Shown: positions 52,729 to 61,666 of the stretch, piece after piece
How positions within the stretch are numbered: position 1 is the first letter of the stretch
Layout: each line of letters starts with the position of its first letter
Source: Campylobacter ureolyticus ACS-301-V-Sch3b
GTDB taxonomy: Bacteria; Campylobacterota; Campylobacteria; Campylobacterales; Campylobacteraceae
Assembly (NCBI RefSeq): GCF_000413435.1
Contig: NZ_KE340326.1
Location: forward strand, 186,001 to 250,000
Direction: 5' to 3'
Length of the DNA stretch: 64,000 nucleotides
Position numbers and translations under genes: made by a program
Notes under the pieces: model-generated
The model's input: the letters and a program-made list of their open reading frames with translations, nothing else
The model's database searches: none
Told to the model about the DNA's origin: nothing

Positions 52729-54416
52729 TTTGACTCCTTTAAAATTTTATCTTGCATTTCTTTAGCTTCTTTAATCTGCTTTTGAATCATTATCTTTGCC
52801 TTACAATCAGCACAGCAATAAAGTGTTTTTATTCTATCTGTATCATTACCAAAAAGTGGTATCATCGTATTTGCTATTTTTAAAACAGCTTTTGTAGTAG
52901 CAAACTCTTTTCCGCACTCGATGCATTTAAAAAGCTCATCTTTTGCCAAAGTTTGATAACTAAAATACTCTTTTTTAAGCTCTATTTCACCACGCTCTAA
53001 AAAGATCGTCTCTTTTTCCGCGCAACTTTGCACGCAATATCCACAAGTTGTGCAAAGTGAGGCGTTAAATTTGATAGAGTTATCACTCTCATCGGCAATT
53101 AGCGCTGCAACATTACAGGCCCCAACACAGCTCAAACAAAGCGTACAGGTATTCTCATCAATGCTTACTTTTCCATATCTTACCCACTCGCCACTTTTTG
53201 CAACGCCAAGGTCATCATCGCCTACAATATGTAAAACTCTTTTTGAGAAAATCTCTCTTTTTGATAGAGTTCGCTCATTCATGTGAAATTTAAGCCCATC
53301 TATAAATTTAAGCTCTTTTAGCTCTTTTCTAAGCTCAATTTCATCTTTTGCAACCAAAATCCCAACTTCGTTAAATTTTGCTTTTATTATTTGATTTACT
53401 AAATCTATAGACTCTTTAACTCCTGGTGCGATAACATCGCTAAAAAAGATCAAATTTGCTCCACTTTCTTGTAAAAGCGTCATAAAATGTGTCTGGCTTA
53501 AAAACTTCTCTCCCTCTATAGCAAAGGGCAAAACTCCCTCATCAAGGGCAACATCACAGGTTTCTAGATCCATAATCCTTGGTGTTATAACTATTTTTTT
53601 ATCTTTAAATTTCAAAGCCACATCATAAAACGCCTCGCTTGGCATCTTTGCATAATCAATCGCCCCACTTGGACAAACACTCACGCATCCGCCACATCCA
53701 ATGCAATCAATATGTGAAAAAACTAGCTCTTTTTTTTCATCATCTTTTAAAATCGCAACCGTTGGGCAGATATCAACACATTTTGCACAATGTTCACTTC
53801 TTCTTTTATGATATTGACAAATTTTATCATCATAAGTTATGGCGCTTTTATAGTGATAAATTGGCGTTTTTTCATCTAAATATTTTAAAATTTCTTCATC
53901 TGTTAAAATGCCAATATCCAAAGTCCCACTTTGTCTTAGCATATACTCTTTTATCCCATCAACCAAAACAAAGTCGCTTTTTACCTCAAATTCGTCATTT
54001 GCGCTCAAAACTGTTGTGTATAAATCGCCAATTTCTCCATATAAAAACTTAACTTCAGCGTGAGTTAAATTTATAACCTTATAGCCATTTTGCTTTAAAA
54101 TTTCACTCAAATTTGTGCGCTCTTTATCGCTTATCAAAATAACATTTTTGCCAACATTTTTTTCATAATCCATATCTTTTGCCAAGTCAAAAACACTGGC
54201 TCTTGCTTCGTATAAAATGTTTAAATTTTTAGCTTTTTGTAAAACGTTATCTTTACTATTTTTTAGATAAAAATCAATCTCAGGTGCGTAAATTTCAGCC
54301 TTTAAATTTGGCGAGTTACTAACTAGATAGTGCTCATCATTTGGCGCTTTTAGCTCCTCTATCTCATCAGGAATTACAACTTCTAGCCCGCTATTTAAAT
54401 ATGCAAATTCTTTCAT
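52725..54416 (-). CDS. Polyferredoxin of the formate dehydrogenase cluster
   Basis: 563-residue cytosolic iron-sulfur protein. Four ferredoxin-type cluster motifs are visible: CAKCVDICP and CIGCGGCVSVCP near residues 200-250, then CTLCLSCVGAC and CTTCGYCVQSC near 415-465. A zinc-finger-like C-terminal part has CIECG and CCADCK. It is first in the operon that continues with TorD-like, the small Tat protein and fdhAB. It probably passes electrons during formate dehydrogenase maturation or to other acceptors; its partner is unproven. The promoter lies at 54436-54441. Confidence 0.85.
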   Translation of the reverse strand: MKEFAYLNSGLEVVIPDEIEELKAPNDEHYLVSNSPNLKAEIYAPEIDFYLKNSKDNVLQKAKNLNILYEARASVFDLAKDMDYEKNVGKNVILISDKERTNLSEILKQNGYKVINLTHAEVKFLYGEIGDLYTTVLSANDEFEVKSDFVLVDGIKEYMLRQSGTLDIGILTDEEILKYLDEKTPIYHYKSAITYDDKICQYHKRRSEHCAKCVDICPTVAILKDDEKKELVFSHIDCIGCGGCVSVCPSGAIDYAKMPSEAFYDVALKFKDKKIVITPRIMDLETCDVALDEGVLPFAIEGEKFLSQTHFMTLLQESGANLIFFSDVIAPGVKESIDLVNQIIKAKFNEVGILVAKDEIELRKELKELKFIDGLKFHMNERTLSKREIFSKRVLHIVGDDDLGVAKSGEWVRYGKVSIDENTCTLCLSCVGACNVAALIADESDNSIKFNASLCTTCGYCVQSCAEKETIFLERGEIELKKEYFSYQTLAKDELFKCIECGKEFATTKAVLKIANTMIPLFGNDTDRIKTLYCCADCKAKIMIQKQIKEAKEMQDKILKESK

Positions 54417-54435
54417 CTATCTTCCTTAATTGCAA

Positions 54436-54441
54436 ATTATA
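54436..54441 (-). promoter_or_regulatory. Predicted -10 box of the formate dehydrogenase operon
   Basis: TATAAT on the minus strand 19 bases before the ATG at 54416, with AAGGAAG between. It predicts a transcript starting near 54430. Confidence 0.6.
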
Positions 54442-54460
54442 CTATTTTATAATGATTGTT

Positions 54461-54474
54461 TTAATTTGAATTAA
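54461..54474 (-). promoter_or_regulatory. Palindrome upstream of the fdh operon promoter
   Basis: TTAAT-N4-ATTAA, the 5-4-5 geometry of CRP/FNR-family sites, centred about 38 bases before the predicted start. It is entirely A/T except for one base in the spacer, so chance occurrence in this AT-rich genome is quite possible. Confidence 0.3.
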
Positions 54475-54500
54475 ACCACTACTTAGTAACTACTAATAAT

Positions 54501-55085
54501 TTAAATCTCTATCCACACAACACTTTCATAAATTTCCCTATCTTGCAGCGTTCCATCTACATCAAAACTGTAGCTTTTACCTAAATGGTTAAATTTATAC
54601 CCAGTTATCTCGCCAAACAAAGGCAGTTTTTTTATCTTTTTATGGTGATTTTTTACAACTTTTAAGATAAATTGAAGCTGTTTATCTAAGCTTTTAAAAA
54701 CCAACTCTTTTTTATCAAAATAAAGATATCGAACGCCTTGAATCATCGCTAGCATAAAAATAGGCTCGGTATTTCTTTTGAAATTTGTATCTATATAAAT
54801 ATAACTATTTCTATATCTGCTTAACTCATCGTTTAGCTTTTTTGCCTGATTTAGCTCATCTAAAATATCTAAGCCATAAATTTTGGCTAGTTTTAGAACC
54901 AAATTTTCAGAAGTGTAAAAATAGTCATAATACCCATTTTGCAAAAACTCATCTAGGCTTTTTGCTTGTGTGATTTTTAAAAGAGCTTGATTGAGTTTAT
55001 CTAAATTATAATAACCTAATTTTTTAGCTAAATTTAAGCGCTCATCTAAATTTGTAAGATTTGTTTGAAGTGTTTGAAATATCAT
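54501..55085 (-). CDS. Conserved hypothetical protein, possibly Campylobacter-specific
   Basis: 194-residue cytosolic protein I do not recognise. The N-terminal half is helical with repeated NL/KL patterns. The C-terminal half has strands such as EPIFMLAMIQGVRYLYFDKK and ends in SFDVDGTLQDREIYESVVWIEI. The FDVDGTL string resembles a HAD motif I, but the other HAD motifs are absent and it comes at the C-terminus, so this is probably coincidence. The gene has AAGGA before its ATG and is convergent with nothing; it follows no clear operon. Confidence 0.7.
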   Translation of the reverse strand: MIFQTLQTNLTNLDERLNLAKKLGYYNLDKLNQALLKITQAKSLDEFLQNGYYDYFYTSENLVLKLAKIYGLDILDELNQAKKLNDELSRYRNSYIYIDTNFKRNTEPIFMLAMIQGVRYLYFDKKELVFKSLDKQLQFILKVVKNHHKKIKKLPLFGEITGYKFNHLGKSYSFDVDGTLQDREIYESVVWIEI

Positions 55086-55178
55086 TTATTATCCTTTTTA
55101 AAATTTTCGCCGATACATTTTTTGCGATTAGTAATTATAGCTAATTTTTTTATCTTTTTTAAAATAAAAATAAAATGA

Positions 55179-55184
55179 TATAAT
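55179..55184 (+). promoter_or_regulatory. Predicted -10 box immediately before the solute-binding protein gene
   Basis: TATAAT in ATGATATAATCATAC ends 7 bases before the ATG at 55192. A start point 6-7 bases downstream of the -10 would give a leaderless mRNA. No ribosome site is present. Confidence 0.6.
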
Positions 55185-55191
55185 CATACTT

Positions 55192-56226
55192 ATGAAAAAA
55201 ATAGTCTTAATTTTATTTATTTTTTCTTTATCTTTTTCAAAAGAGCAAGGAGTATTATCCTCTTTTTGCCTAAGTGGAGCAAATGCCCAAATGGGCGAAA
55301 GCATTAGAAATTGCGCAAAGATGTATTTTGATGATTATAATTCAAAAAACAAAAATAAAATTAAATTTAGTGTTTTTGATGATGGGTTTAACTCAGATAT
55401 TTTTAGAGAAAATATTTTATCAAATTTAGGTAAAAATACCTTTGTTTTTATGCCTTTTGACACGGCAAATTTAAGAAGTATTGCTCCTAAAATTATAAAT
55501 AAAAATATAATTGTTTTTTCACCTGTTTATGCACCAAATTTTTTAAATTTTAGCGTATTTAAGGGCGTTATAAAAACATTTCCTTCGTTTGATTATGAGA
55601 TAGAAAATGCGATGAAATTTTTTATAGATACAAAAAATCTAAGTAAAATTTCTATAATCTATCAAAGCGGAGAGCATGGGGAAGAGGCTTATAATAGCCT
55701 TGCAAAAGCCCTAATAAATAGAAATTTAAGCATATTTTCAAGCTCAAGCTATAAAAGAAACTCAAATATAATTGAACCGATTTTAGAAAATATTGATTTA
55801 AATAGTGAGCTTGTAGTTTTTGCACTTTTAGATAGGATTTCATTAGAAATTGCAAAAAAATTAAGTAAAAAAAATGAAAATATAAAATTTTTATTTCTAA
55901 GTTCTGTTAATCCAATTTATTTTAAAGAGCTCAAAAATGCTTATGTTTCTTCATTTTCTCCAGTCTTAAAAGAAGATGATGAGCTTTTAAAACTATATAA
56001 AAACTTACTTGTTAAAAATAATTTAGATGAAAAAAATTGCTCTTATAATGCGTTTTTAAATGCATTTTTAGTCTCAAAAATATTTGAAAGCCTAAATTTC
56101 AAAGATAGCCCTAAAAATTTAGTAATAAATAGAGCAAATCTAATTATAAATAGATATAAATTTTATGAAAAGCAAAGAATAATTAAATTTAATGGTGGCA
56201 AAATAGAAATTTTATATGAGAATTAA
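55192..56226 (+). CDS. Periplasmic solute-binding protein (LIV/Peripla_BP_6-like) of a sensor operon
   Basis: 344-residue exported protein with a signal peptide (about 1-16). The two-lobe type I periplasmic-binding pattern is visible: an early GANAQMGESIRNCAKMYFDDYN (as in branched-chain amino-acid binding proteins), the mid strands KISIIYQSGEHGEEAYNSL, and the lobe-2 strand SELVVFALLDR. No transporter gene is nearby. The gene instead precedes a histidine kinase by 3 bases and a response regulator, so it probably presents a ligand to the kinase. The ligand is unknown. Confidence 0.78.
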   Translation: MKKIVLILFIFSLSFSKEQGVLSSFCLSGANAQMGESIRNCAKMYFDDYNSKNKNKIKFSVFDDGFNSDIFRENILSNLGKNTFVFMPFDTANLRSIAPKIINKNIIVFSPVYAPNFLNFSVFKGVIKTFPSFDYEIENAMKFFIDTKNLSKISIIYQSGEHGEEAYNSLAKALINRNLSIFSSSSYKRNSNIIEPILENIDLNSELVVFALLDRISLEIAKKLSKKNENIKFLFLSSVNPIYFKELKNAYVSSFSPVLKEDDELLKLYKNLLVKNNLDEKNCSYNAFLNAFLVSKIFESLNFKDSPKNLVINRANLIINRYKFYEKQRIIKFNGGKIEILYEN

Positions 56227-56229
56227 ATA

Positions 56230-57780
56230 ATGAATTTTTTAGTAGAACTTATAAAAAAATTAGATTTTAGAAGAAATATAAATTTGCTTGTTATTACAAT
56301 ATTTGTTGCAATTTTTTCTATGCTTTTAGTATTTATATTATTTATATCAAATTTGAAAAATGTAATCAATGATATATACCATTACAATATTTCACCAATC
56401 ACAAGACTTGAAAATATAAGAGATATCTATAGTTCAAATATTGATTTTCTTATAACTAAATTTGATACAACTTACAATAAAACATATATCGAACTTACCA
56501 AGGAAAGCATAAACCAAATAATTTTTGAATGGAACGAATATAAAAAAATACCAGAATTTAATGAAAACACACTAACTTTCAAAGAAAAACTAAAAAGAAT
56601 TTTTTTTAAAACAAGTGAAAATTTTCCATATAACTACTATAAAGCCGACCTTGAGAATAAAATCACAAAAACCTTAAAAGAGGTTGAAAAAACTATTTTA
56701 ATAGCTTGTGAAGTCGATATACCAGTAGCTGAAATGATGCATCTAAAAAAAGAGTTAATTAGCATAAACACAAACGCGCATTTACTTTTAATCCATCACC
56801 TAAAAGAGATAAACAATAAAAAAACAAGAACTGATTACCGCTATATCCAAAGTCTTAAATTTCTGTCTTTTTCACTAATTATTACAATAATTTTCTTTTT
56901 TATGTTAGTTTTTGCACTCACAATAAATTCTAAAAAAATAAATGAAAAACTTGAAAGAAGCGTTAAAAGAAAAACAAAAGCCCTAAAAGAGCTAAATGAA
57001 AATTTGGAAAAAAGACTTGAAAAAGAGCTAATAATTTCTAGAAAAAAAGATCAAACCATTTTTTTACAATCCAAAAATGCAAGCTTAGGTGAAATGCTTG
57101 AAAATGTATCTCATCAATGGCGCCAACCTTTAGGAGCAATTTCTATGATAATACAAAGCTTTGAAACTAAACTTGAAAAAAATAAACTAACTCCTGAGTT
57201 TGTAAAAAGCCAAGTAAATGAGGCTATGATTTTGGCAAATGGAATGTCACAAACTTTAGAAGATTTTAGAAGTTTTTATAGCCCAACAAAAGCTAAAAAA
57301 ACATTTACATTAAATGAAGTTATAAACGATGCAATAAGACTTACTAAGTATTTGCTTCAAAAAAAAGAGATTGAATTGATTTTTGATAAGAGCCAAGAAA
57401 TAACAATATACTCTTTTAAGAATGAGCTTTTGCAAGTTTTGATAAACATCATAAACAATGCAAAAGATGCAATAGATGAAAAAGAAGATATTAAATTTAT
57501 TTGGATAAAACTTACAAAGCTTGATGGTTTTGCTAGAGTTGAAATTATAGATAATGGTGGTGGAATTGATGCCATCATAATAGATAAAATTTTTGAACCA
57601 TATTTTACTACAAAACATAAAAGCTTAGGAACTGGTATTGGGCTTTATATGAGTAAAAACATCGTTGAAAAGCACCTAAAAGGAAACTTATATGTAAAAA
57701 ATGTTATACTTGGAAGAAGCAAAAAAGAGTATAAATGTGCAAATTTTATAATAGATTTGCCACTAAAGGATGAGTCATGA
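56230..57780 (+). CDS. Sensor histidine kinase
   Basis: 516-residue inner-membrane kinase. Two helices (about 18-40 and 212-232) flank a periplasmic sensor region of about 170 residues, mostly helical. A cytoplasmic coiled coil (240-275) leads to the DHp helix with phospho-acceptor His295 in ENVSHQWRQPLG. The ATPase domain has NAKDAID (N-box), DNGGGID (G1) and GTGIGLYMSKNIV (G2). The 'SHQWRQPL' type is common in epsilonproteobacterial sensors. It overlaps the response regulator by 4 bases; the binding protein is just upstream. Confidence 0.93.
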   Translation: MNFLVELIKKLDFRRNINLLVITIFVAIFSMLLVFILFISNLKNVINDIYHYNISPITRLENIRDIYSSNIDFLITKFDTTYNKTYIELTKESINQIIFEWNEYKKIPEFNENTLTFKEKLKRIFFKTSENFPYNYYKADLENKITKTLKEVEKTILIACEVDIPVAEMMHLKKELISINTNAHLLLIHHLKEINNKKTRTDYRYIQSLKFLSFSLIITIIFFFMLVFALTINSKKINEKLERSVKRKTKALKELNENLEKRLEKELIISRKKDQTIFLQSKNASLGEMLENVSHQWRQPLGAISMIIQSFETKLEKNKLTPEFVKSQVNEAMILANGMSQTLEDFRSFYSPTKAKKTFTLNEVINDAIRLTKYLLQKKEIELIFDKSQEITIYSFKNELLQVLINIINNAKDAIDEKEDIKFIWIKLTKLDGFARVEIIDNGGGIDAIIIDKIFEPYFTTKHKSLGTGIGLYMSKNIVEKHLKGNLYVKNVILGRSKKEYKCANFIIDLPLKDES

Positions 57781-58445
57781 AAAAAAGAAATTTAGATATA
57801 TTGTCAAATTTTGATATTTTATACATTGAGGATGAAACACATCTGCTTCATCAAACAACAACTGTTTTAGAAGATTTTGTAAGAAATTTATATCCTTGCC
57901 CAAGCCTAAAAAAAGCTTATGAAGTACTTGAAAATAAAAATATTGATGCAATAATTAGTGATATTTTACTTGAAGAGGCAACAGGAATCGAGCTTTTAAG
58001 AAATTTAAGAAAAGAAGATAATGACACTCCTATGATTTTCACCACAGCTTATACAGATACAAAATATCTTCTTGAGGCTATAAAATTTGGTGCAAATAAC
58101 TACCTTGTAAAGCCAATAAATATAAAAGAACTCTTAAATTCACTTTATGATGTACTTTTGCCAAAAATAAAAGATAAAGAAATTGATAAAAATAAAAATA
58201 TTATAAGAATGGTGGCTTTGGTAACTGATACAAAAGCAGTTGAAGTAATAAAGTTTATTATTAATAATCTAGATGAAAACTTAGTATTTAACCACACATA
58301 CAACGACATTATGGACAATATAGATGTTAGCAAACCAACCATTATAAAACTTTTTAAACAGCTTGGCGATTTAGAAGTTTTAGTAAAATTACAAAATGCA
58401 AAATATCAGTTTAACCCATCAAAATTAAACAATGTGGAGATTTAA
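57777..58445 (+). CDS. Response regulator with C-terminal winged-helix-like domain
   Basis: 222 residues. The receiver domain (about 10-125) has the acidic pocket at YIEDET (18-20), the phospho-acceptor Asp62 in IISDILLEEATG, the switch Thr in FTTAYTD and Lys in LVKPIN. A linker then leads to a C-terminal domain (about 130-222) with YNDIMDNIDVSKPTIIKLFKQL, which looks like a helix-turn-helix/winged helix, so it is probably a transcription factor. Its stop codon TAA overlaps the ATG of selA by one base, which couples the regulator to selenocysteine synthesis genes. Confidence 0.9.
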   Translation: MKKRNLDILSNFDILYIEDETHLLHQTTTVLEDFVRNLYPCPSLKKAYEVLENKNIDAIISDILLEEATGIELLRNLRKEDNDTPMIFTTAYTDTKYLLEAIKFGANNYLVKPINIKELLNSLYDVLLPKIKDKEIDKNKNIIRMVALVTDTKAVEVIKFIINNLDENLVFNHTYNDIMDNIDVSKPTIIKLFKQLGDLEVLVKLQNAKYQFNPSKLNNVEI

Positions 58446-59776
58446 TGAAAATAGACTTACCAAAAGTGGATAAAATCGCAAATTTGGCTGAATTTAAAGA
58501 CTATTTTTATCCACTTGTTTTAAATTTAGCCAAACAAATTATCGAAAAAGAGAGAAAAAAAGCTCTTTTAAATTTAGAGTATAAAGATGAACAAGGTATT
58601 ATTGAGGCGATAAAAAGTGAGTATGAAATTTATAAAAATTTAGAGTTAAAGCCCTTGATAAATGCAACTGGCGTTGTGATTCATACAAATTTAGGAAGAA
58701 GTGTTATAAATGAAGAGTTGCTTCAAAGAGCCCAAAAAACAATAACTTCTTACTCAAATTTAGAATATGACTTAAAAACTGGAAAAAGAGGGCTAAGATA
58801 CAACTACACAGCAAAGCTTTGCTCCATGCTTTTTGACTGTGAGGATGCTTTGATCGTAAATAACAATGCAAGTGCTGTTTTTTTAGTCTTAAATACATTT
58901 GCCAAAAATAGTGAAGTTATCGTTAGTAGAGGCGAGTTAGTTGAGATTGGTGGAAGCTTTAGAATTCCAGAAGTTATGGCAAGCTCAGGCGCGATTTTGC
59001 ATGAAGTTGGCACAACAAACAAGACAAATTTAAACGACTATGAAAAAGCTATCAATGAAAACACAAAAATGCTTATGAAGGTTCATCAATCAAACTTCAA
59101 CATTCAAGGTTTTAGCCAAAATGTAAGTGCAAGTGAAATTTCAAATTTGGCTAAAAAGTGCGGTTTAATAAGCTATTATGACCTAGGAAGTGCTTATGTA
59201 AATGAGCTTCCATACTCTTTAAGTACTCATGAACCACCACTTAAAAAGGTTCTTCAAAGCGCTGTAAATTTAGTTAGCTTTAGCGGCGATAAGCTTTTTG
59301 GAAGTGTACAATGTGGGCTGATTTTAGGTAAAAAAGAGCTGATAGATGAGCTTAAAAAAAACCAACTTTTAAGAATGCTACGAGTTGATAAGATAACTCT
59401 AAGTATCTTAAATGAAACCCTAAAAGCCTACATCAACAAAGAATTTAACCTCATCCAAACAACTCATCAAATTTACAAAGACATTGATGAGCTAACTGAT
59501 ATGGCAAATTTAGTAAAAGCAAATGTAGCCACGCCATCAAAAGTAGTAAAAACAAAAACTTTTATAGGTGGTGGAACGCTTCCTTGCAAAGAATATCCTA
59601 GCATTGCATTGGCTTTTTTGGGAAACCCGATAGAGTTAGAGCAAAAATTTAGAGAAAAAAGAGTTATTGGAAGAATTGAAAATGATAAATTTATGCTTGA
59701 TTTTAGAAGCATAATGGATAAAGACTTGCAAAATCTAATCAAAATTTGCAACGAAATTTTTAGAGAACAGCCTTAA
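58445..59776 (+). CDS. selA: L-seryl-tRNA(Sec) selenium transferase
   Basis: PLP-dependent enzyme converting Ser-tRNA(Sec) to Sec-tRNA(Sec) with selenophosphate. 443 residues, normal. Visible motifs are NATGVVIHTNLGRSVI in the N-terminal half, the PLP-lysine region SFSGDKLFGSVQCG near 285-295, and the C-terminal GGGTLPCKEYPSIAL. Its ATG overlaps the response-regulator stop by one base, and selB starts 9 bases after it. Selenium use is confirmed in this window by the TGA codon of fdhA. Confidence 0.97.
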   Translation: MKIDLPKVDKIANLAEFKDYFYPLVLNLAKQIIEKERKKALLNLEYKDEQGIIEAIKSEYEIYKNLELKPLINATGVVIHTNLGRSVINEELLQRAQKTITSYSNLEYDLKTGKRGLRYNYTAKLCSMLFDCEDALIVNNNASAVFLVLNTFAKNSEVIVSRGELVEIGGSFRIPEVMASSGAILHEVGTTNKTNLNDYEKAINENTKMLMKVHQSNFNIQGFSQNVSASEISNLAKKCGLISYYDLGSAYVNELPYSLSTHEPPLKKVLQSAVNLVSFSGDKLFGSVQCGLILGKKELIDELKKNQLLRMLRVDKITLSILNETLKAYINKEFNLIQTTHQIYKDIDELTDMANLVKANVATPSKVVKTKTFIGGGTLPCKEYPSIALAFLGNPIELEQKFREKRVIGRIENDKFMLDFRSIMDKDLQNLIKICNEIFREQP

Positions 59777-59785
59777 GGATATTTA

Positions 59786-61612
59786 ATGCAAAGTATGATA
59801 ATTGGCACCGCAGGACACATAGATCACGGCAAGACTTCACTCATAAAAGCGCTAAATGGCTTTGAGGGTGATGAGATGAAAAGTGAGATCGAAAAAGGCA
59901 TAACAATTGATTTAAGCTTTTCAAATTTGAAAAAAGGTGATGAAAATATCGCTTTTGTAGATGTTCCTGGACATGAAAACTTAGTTAAAACTATGATTTC
60001 AGGAGCCTATGCATTTGATGCGGCGATGCTAGTTGTAGCTAGCAATGACTCGCTCATGCCTCAAACCAAAGAGCATATTCAAATTTTATCGCTCCTTAAT
60101 GTAAAAAGTTTGATTTTATGTATCACAAAGTGCGATCTAACAAGCAAAGATGAGCAACTTAGCGCCCAAAACCAAACCCTTAAATATATAGAAAATTTTA
60201 AAAACTTAGAAGTTTTAAAAACCTTTTTTGTAAGCATAAAAGATGAACTTTCCATAGCTGAGCTTAAAAACTTTTTATTTACATTAAAACCTAAAAAACG
60301 TGAAGAAAGTGCCTTAACAAGATACTATATCGATAGAGTTTTTAGCTTTAAAGGAGTTGGCACAATTGTCACTGGAAGCTTGATAGAGGGCACTATAAAA
60401 GAAAACGAAAGGCTTTTTTGCCTAGATATAAATAAAGAGTTTTTAGTAAAAAGCATTCAAGTCCATGATGAGTTTACCAAATTTGCCACTCATCCAAACA
60501 GAGTTGCGTTAAATTTGGCAAATGCAAAAACAAGTGAGCTTAAAAAAGGCTATATTTTAAGTAAAAAGGGCTTTTTTAGAGGCTTTAAAGAGATTGATAC
60601 TGTATTTTATGGAGAGATTTCTCATACAAGTGAGGTTATTTTTTGTGTTGGAAGTAGGCAAATCGAGGCAAAAGCTTTGGTTTTAAGTACAAAAGAAGAG
60701 CAAAGTTTTGTAACTTTTAAGTTTGAAAAAGAGCTATTTTTGAAATTTAACGAAGCTTTTGTAGTGCTTGAAAACTCACGTGTGATTGGTGGTGGAAGAG
60801 TTTTAAACCCAATTAGCGAACCACTTAAAAAAGCTCAAAAAATAGAGTTTTTAATGCGCCTTTTAGAAAAAGATTTTAAAAAAGTTTTTGAGATTTTAAC
60901 CGCCACTCACAAACACGGCTTTGGACTTATCTCATCATTTCAAAGATTTGATCTAACCCATGAAGAAGCTTTAGAAGTCGCAAGCTCGCTAAATCAAGTA
61001 TTTGTTGATAAAGAGGGGCTTTGTATTTACGGCCTTGAAGCTTTAAGCGATTTAAAAAAAATAATTAAGTTTATAATAGAAAAAAATAAATTTGCTGTTA
61101 TTTCGGCTCAAAGTATTGCCATTAAAATAACCTGGACAACAAATGAGTTTGCAAATTTTGCTCTTGATGAGTTAGTAAAAGAAAAAATTTTAGAAAAAAA
61201 CAATCTTTTATATGTTAAAAAAGGTGTTGAATTAAACAGCATTGAAGAAAATTTAACCGATAAAATTTTTAATATTTTAGAAAGCTCAAAACTCACTCCA
61301 AAAGCTCCTTATAATATATATGATGACTTAGATATTGATAAAATTGTAGGTGATAATATTTTTAAAAGCTTAACAAAATCCAAAAAAATAGTTCGCCTAG
61401 CTCATAATCTTTTTGTAACTTCATCAAATTTAAATCTTGCTATGAAAGAAATTAGAGAAATTATCAAAAAAAACGGCTTAGCAAATGTTCAAATTTTAAA
61501 AGAAAAACTTGGTCTTAGTCGTAAATTTGCAATAGCATATCTAGAATATTTAGATAAATTTGATGATATCAAAAATCTAGATAATGATAGAATGTTTATA
61601 AATTTTAATTAA
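59786..61612 (+). CDS. selB: Selenocysteine-specific elongation factor
   Basis: Delivers Sec-tRNA(Sec) to ribosomes paused at UGA and binds the SECIS hairpin. 608 residues. The EF-Tu-like domain shows GHIDHGKTSLIKAL (G1), DVPGHENLVKTM (G3) and TKCD (G4), with domains II-III to about 350. The C-terminal winged-helix repeats (about 400-608) recognise SECIS. It is co-transcribed with selA. The cognate signal is the hairpin in fdhA at 51044-51058. Confidence 0.97.
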   Translation: MQSMIIGTAGHIDHGKTSLIKALNGFEGDEMKSEIEKGITIDLSFSNLKKGDENIAFVDVPGHENLVKTMISGAYAFDAAMLVVASNDSLMPQTKEHIQILSLLNVKSLILCITKCDLTSKDEQLSAQNQTLKYIENFKNLEVLKTFFVSIKDELSIAELKNFLFTLKPKKREESALTRYYIDRVFSFKGVGTIVTGSLIEGTIKENERLFCLDINKEFLVKSIQVHDEFTKFATHPNRVALNLANAKTSELKKGYILSKKGFFRGFKEIDTVFYGEISHTSEVIFCVGSRQIEAKALVLSTKEEQSFVTFKFEKELFLKFNEAFVVLENSRVIGGGRVLNPISEPLKKAQKIEFLMRLLEKDFKKVFEILTATHKHGFGLISSFQRFDLTHEEALEVASSLNQVFVDKEGLCIYGLEALSDLKKIIKFIIEKNKFAVISAQSIAIKITWTTNEFANFALDELVKEKILEKNNLLYVKKGVELNSIEENLTDKIFNILESSKLTPKAPYNIYDDLDIDKIVGDNIFKSLTKSKKIVRLAHNLFVTSSNLNLAMKEIREIIKKNGLANVQILKEKLGLSRKFAIAYLEYLDKFDDIKNLDNDRMFINFN

Positions 61613-61631
61613 ATTGTTTAATATTTAATTA

Positions 61632-61637
61632 TATAAT
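61632..61637 (+). promoter_or_regulatory. Predicted -10 box of the DsbC/G-like gene
   Basis: TATAAT 29 bases before the ATG at 61667, with AAAGGTG as ribosome site. It indicates a separate transcript from selAB. Confidence 0.5.
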
Positions 61638-61666
61638 CTAACAAAATTTTTAAAAAAAGGTGAAAA

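Noticed and set aside
53639-54052. 137-codon plus-strand ORF opposite the polyferredoxin gene
   Set aside because: His/Leu-rich antisense reading with no ribosome site; the minus-strand gene is clear.
55020-55085. HAD phosphatase assignment for the 194-residue protein because of FDVDGTL
   Set aside because: The motif is at the C-terminus and no other HAD motif follows, so the match is probably chance.
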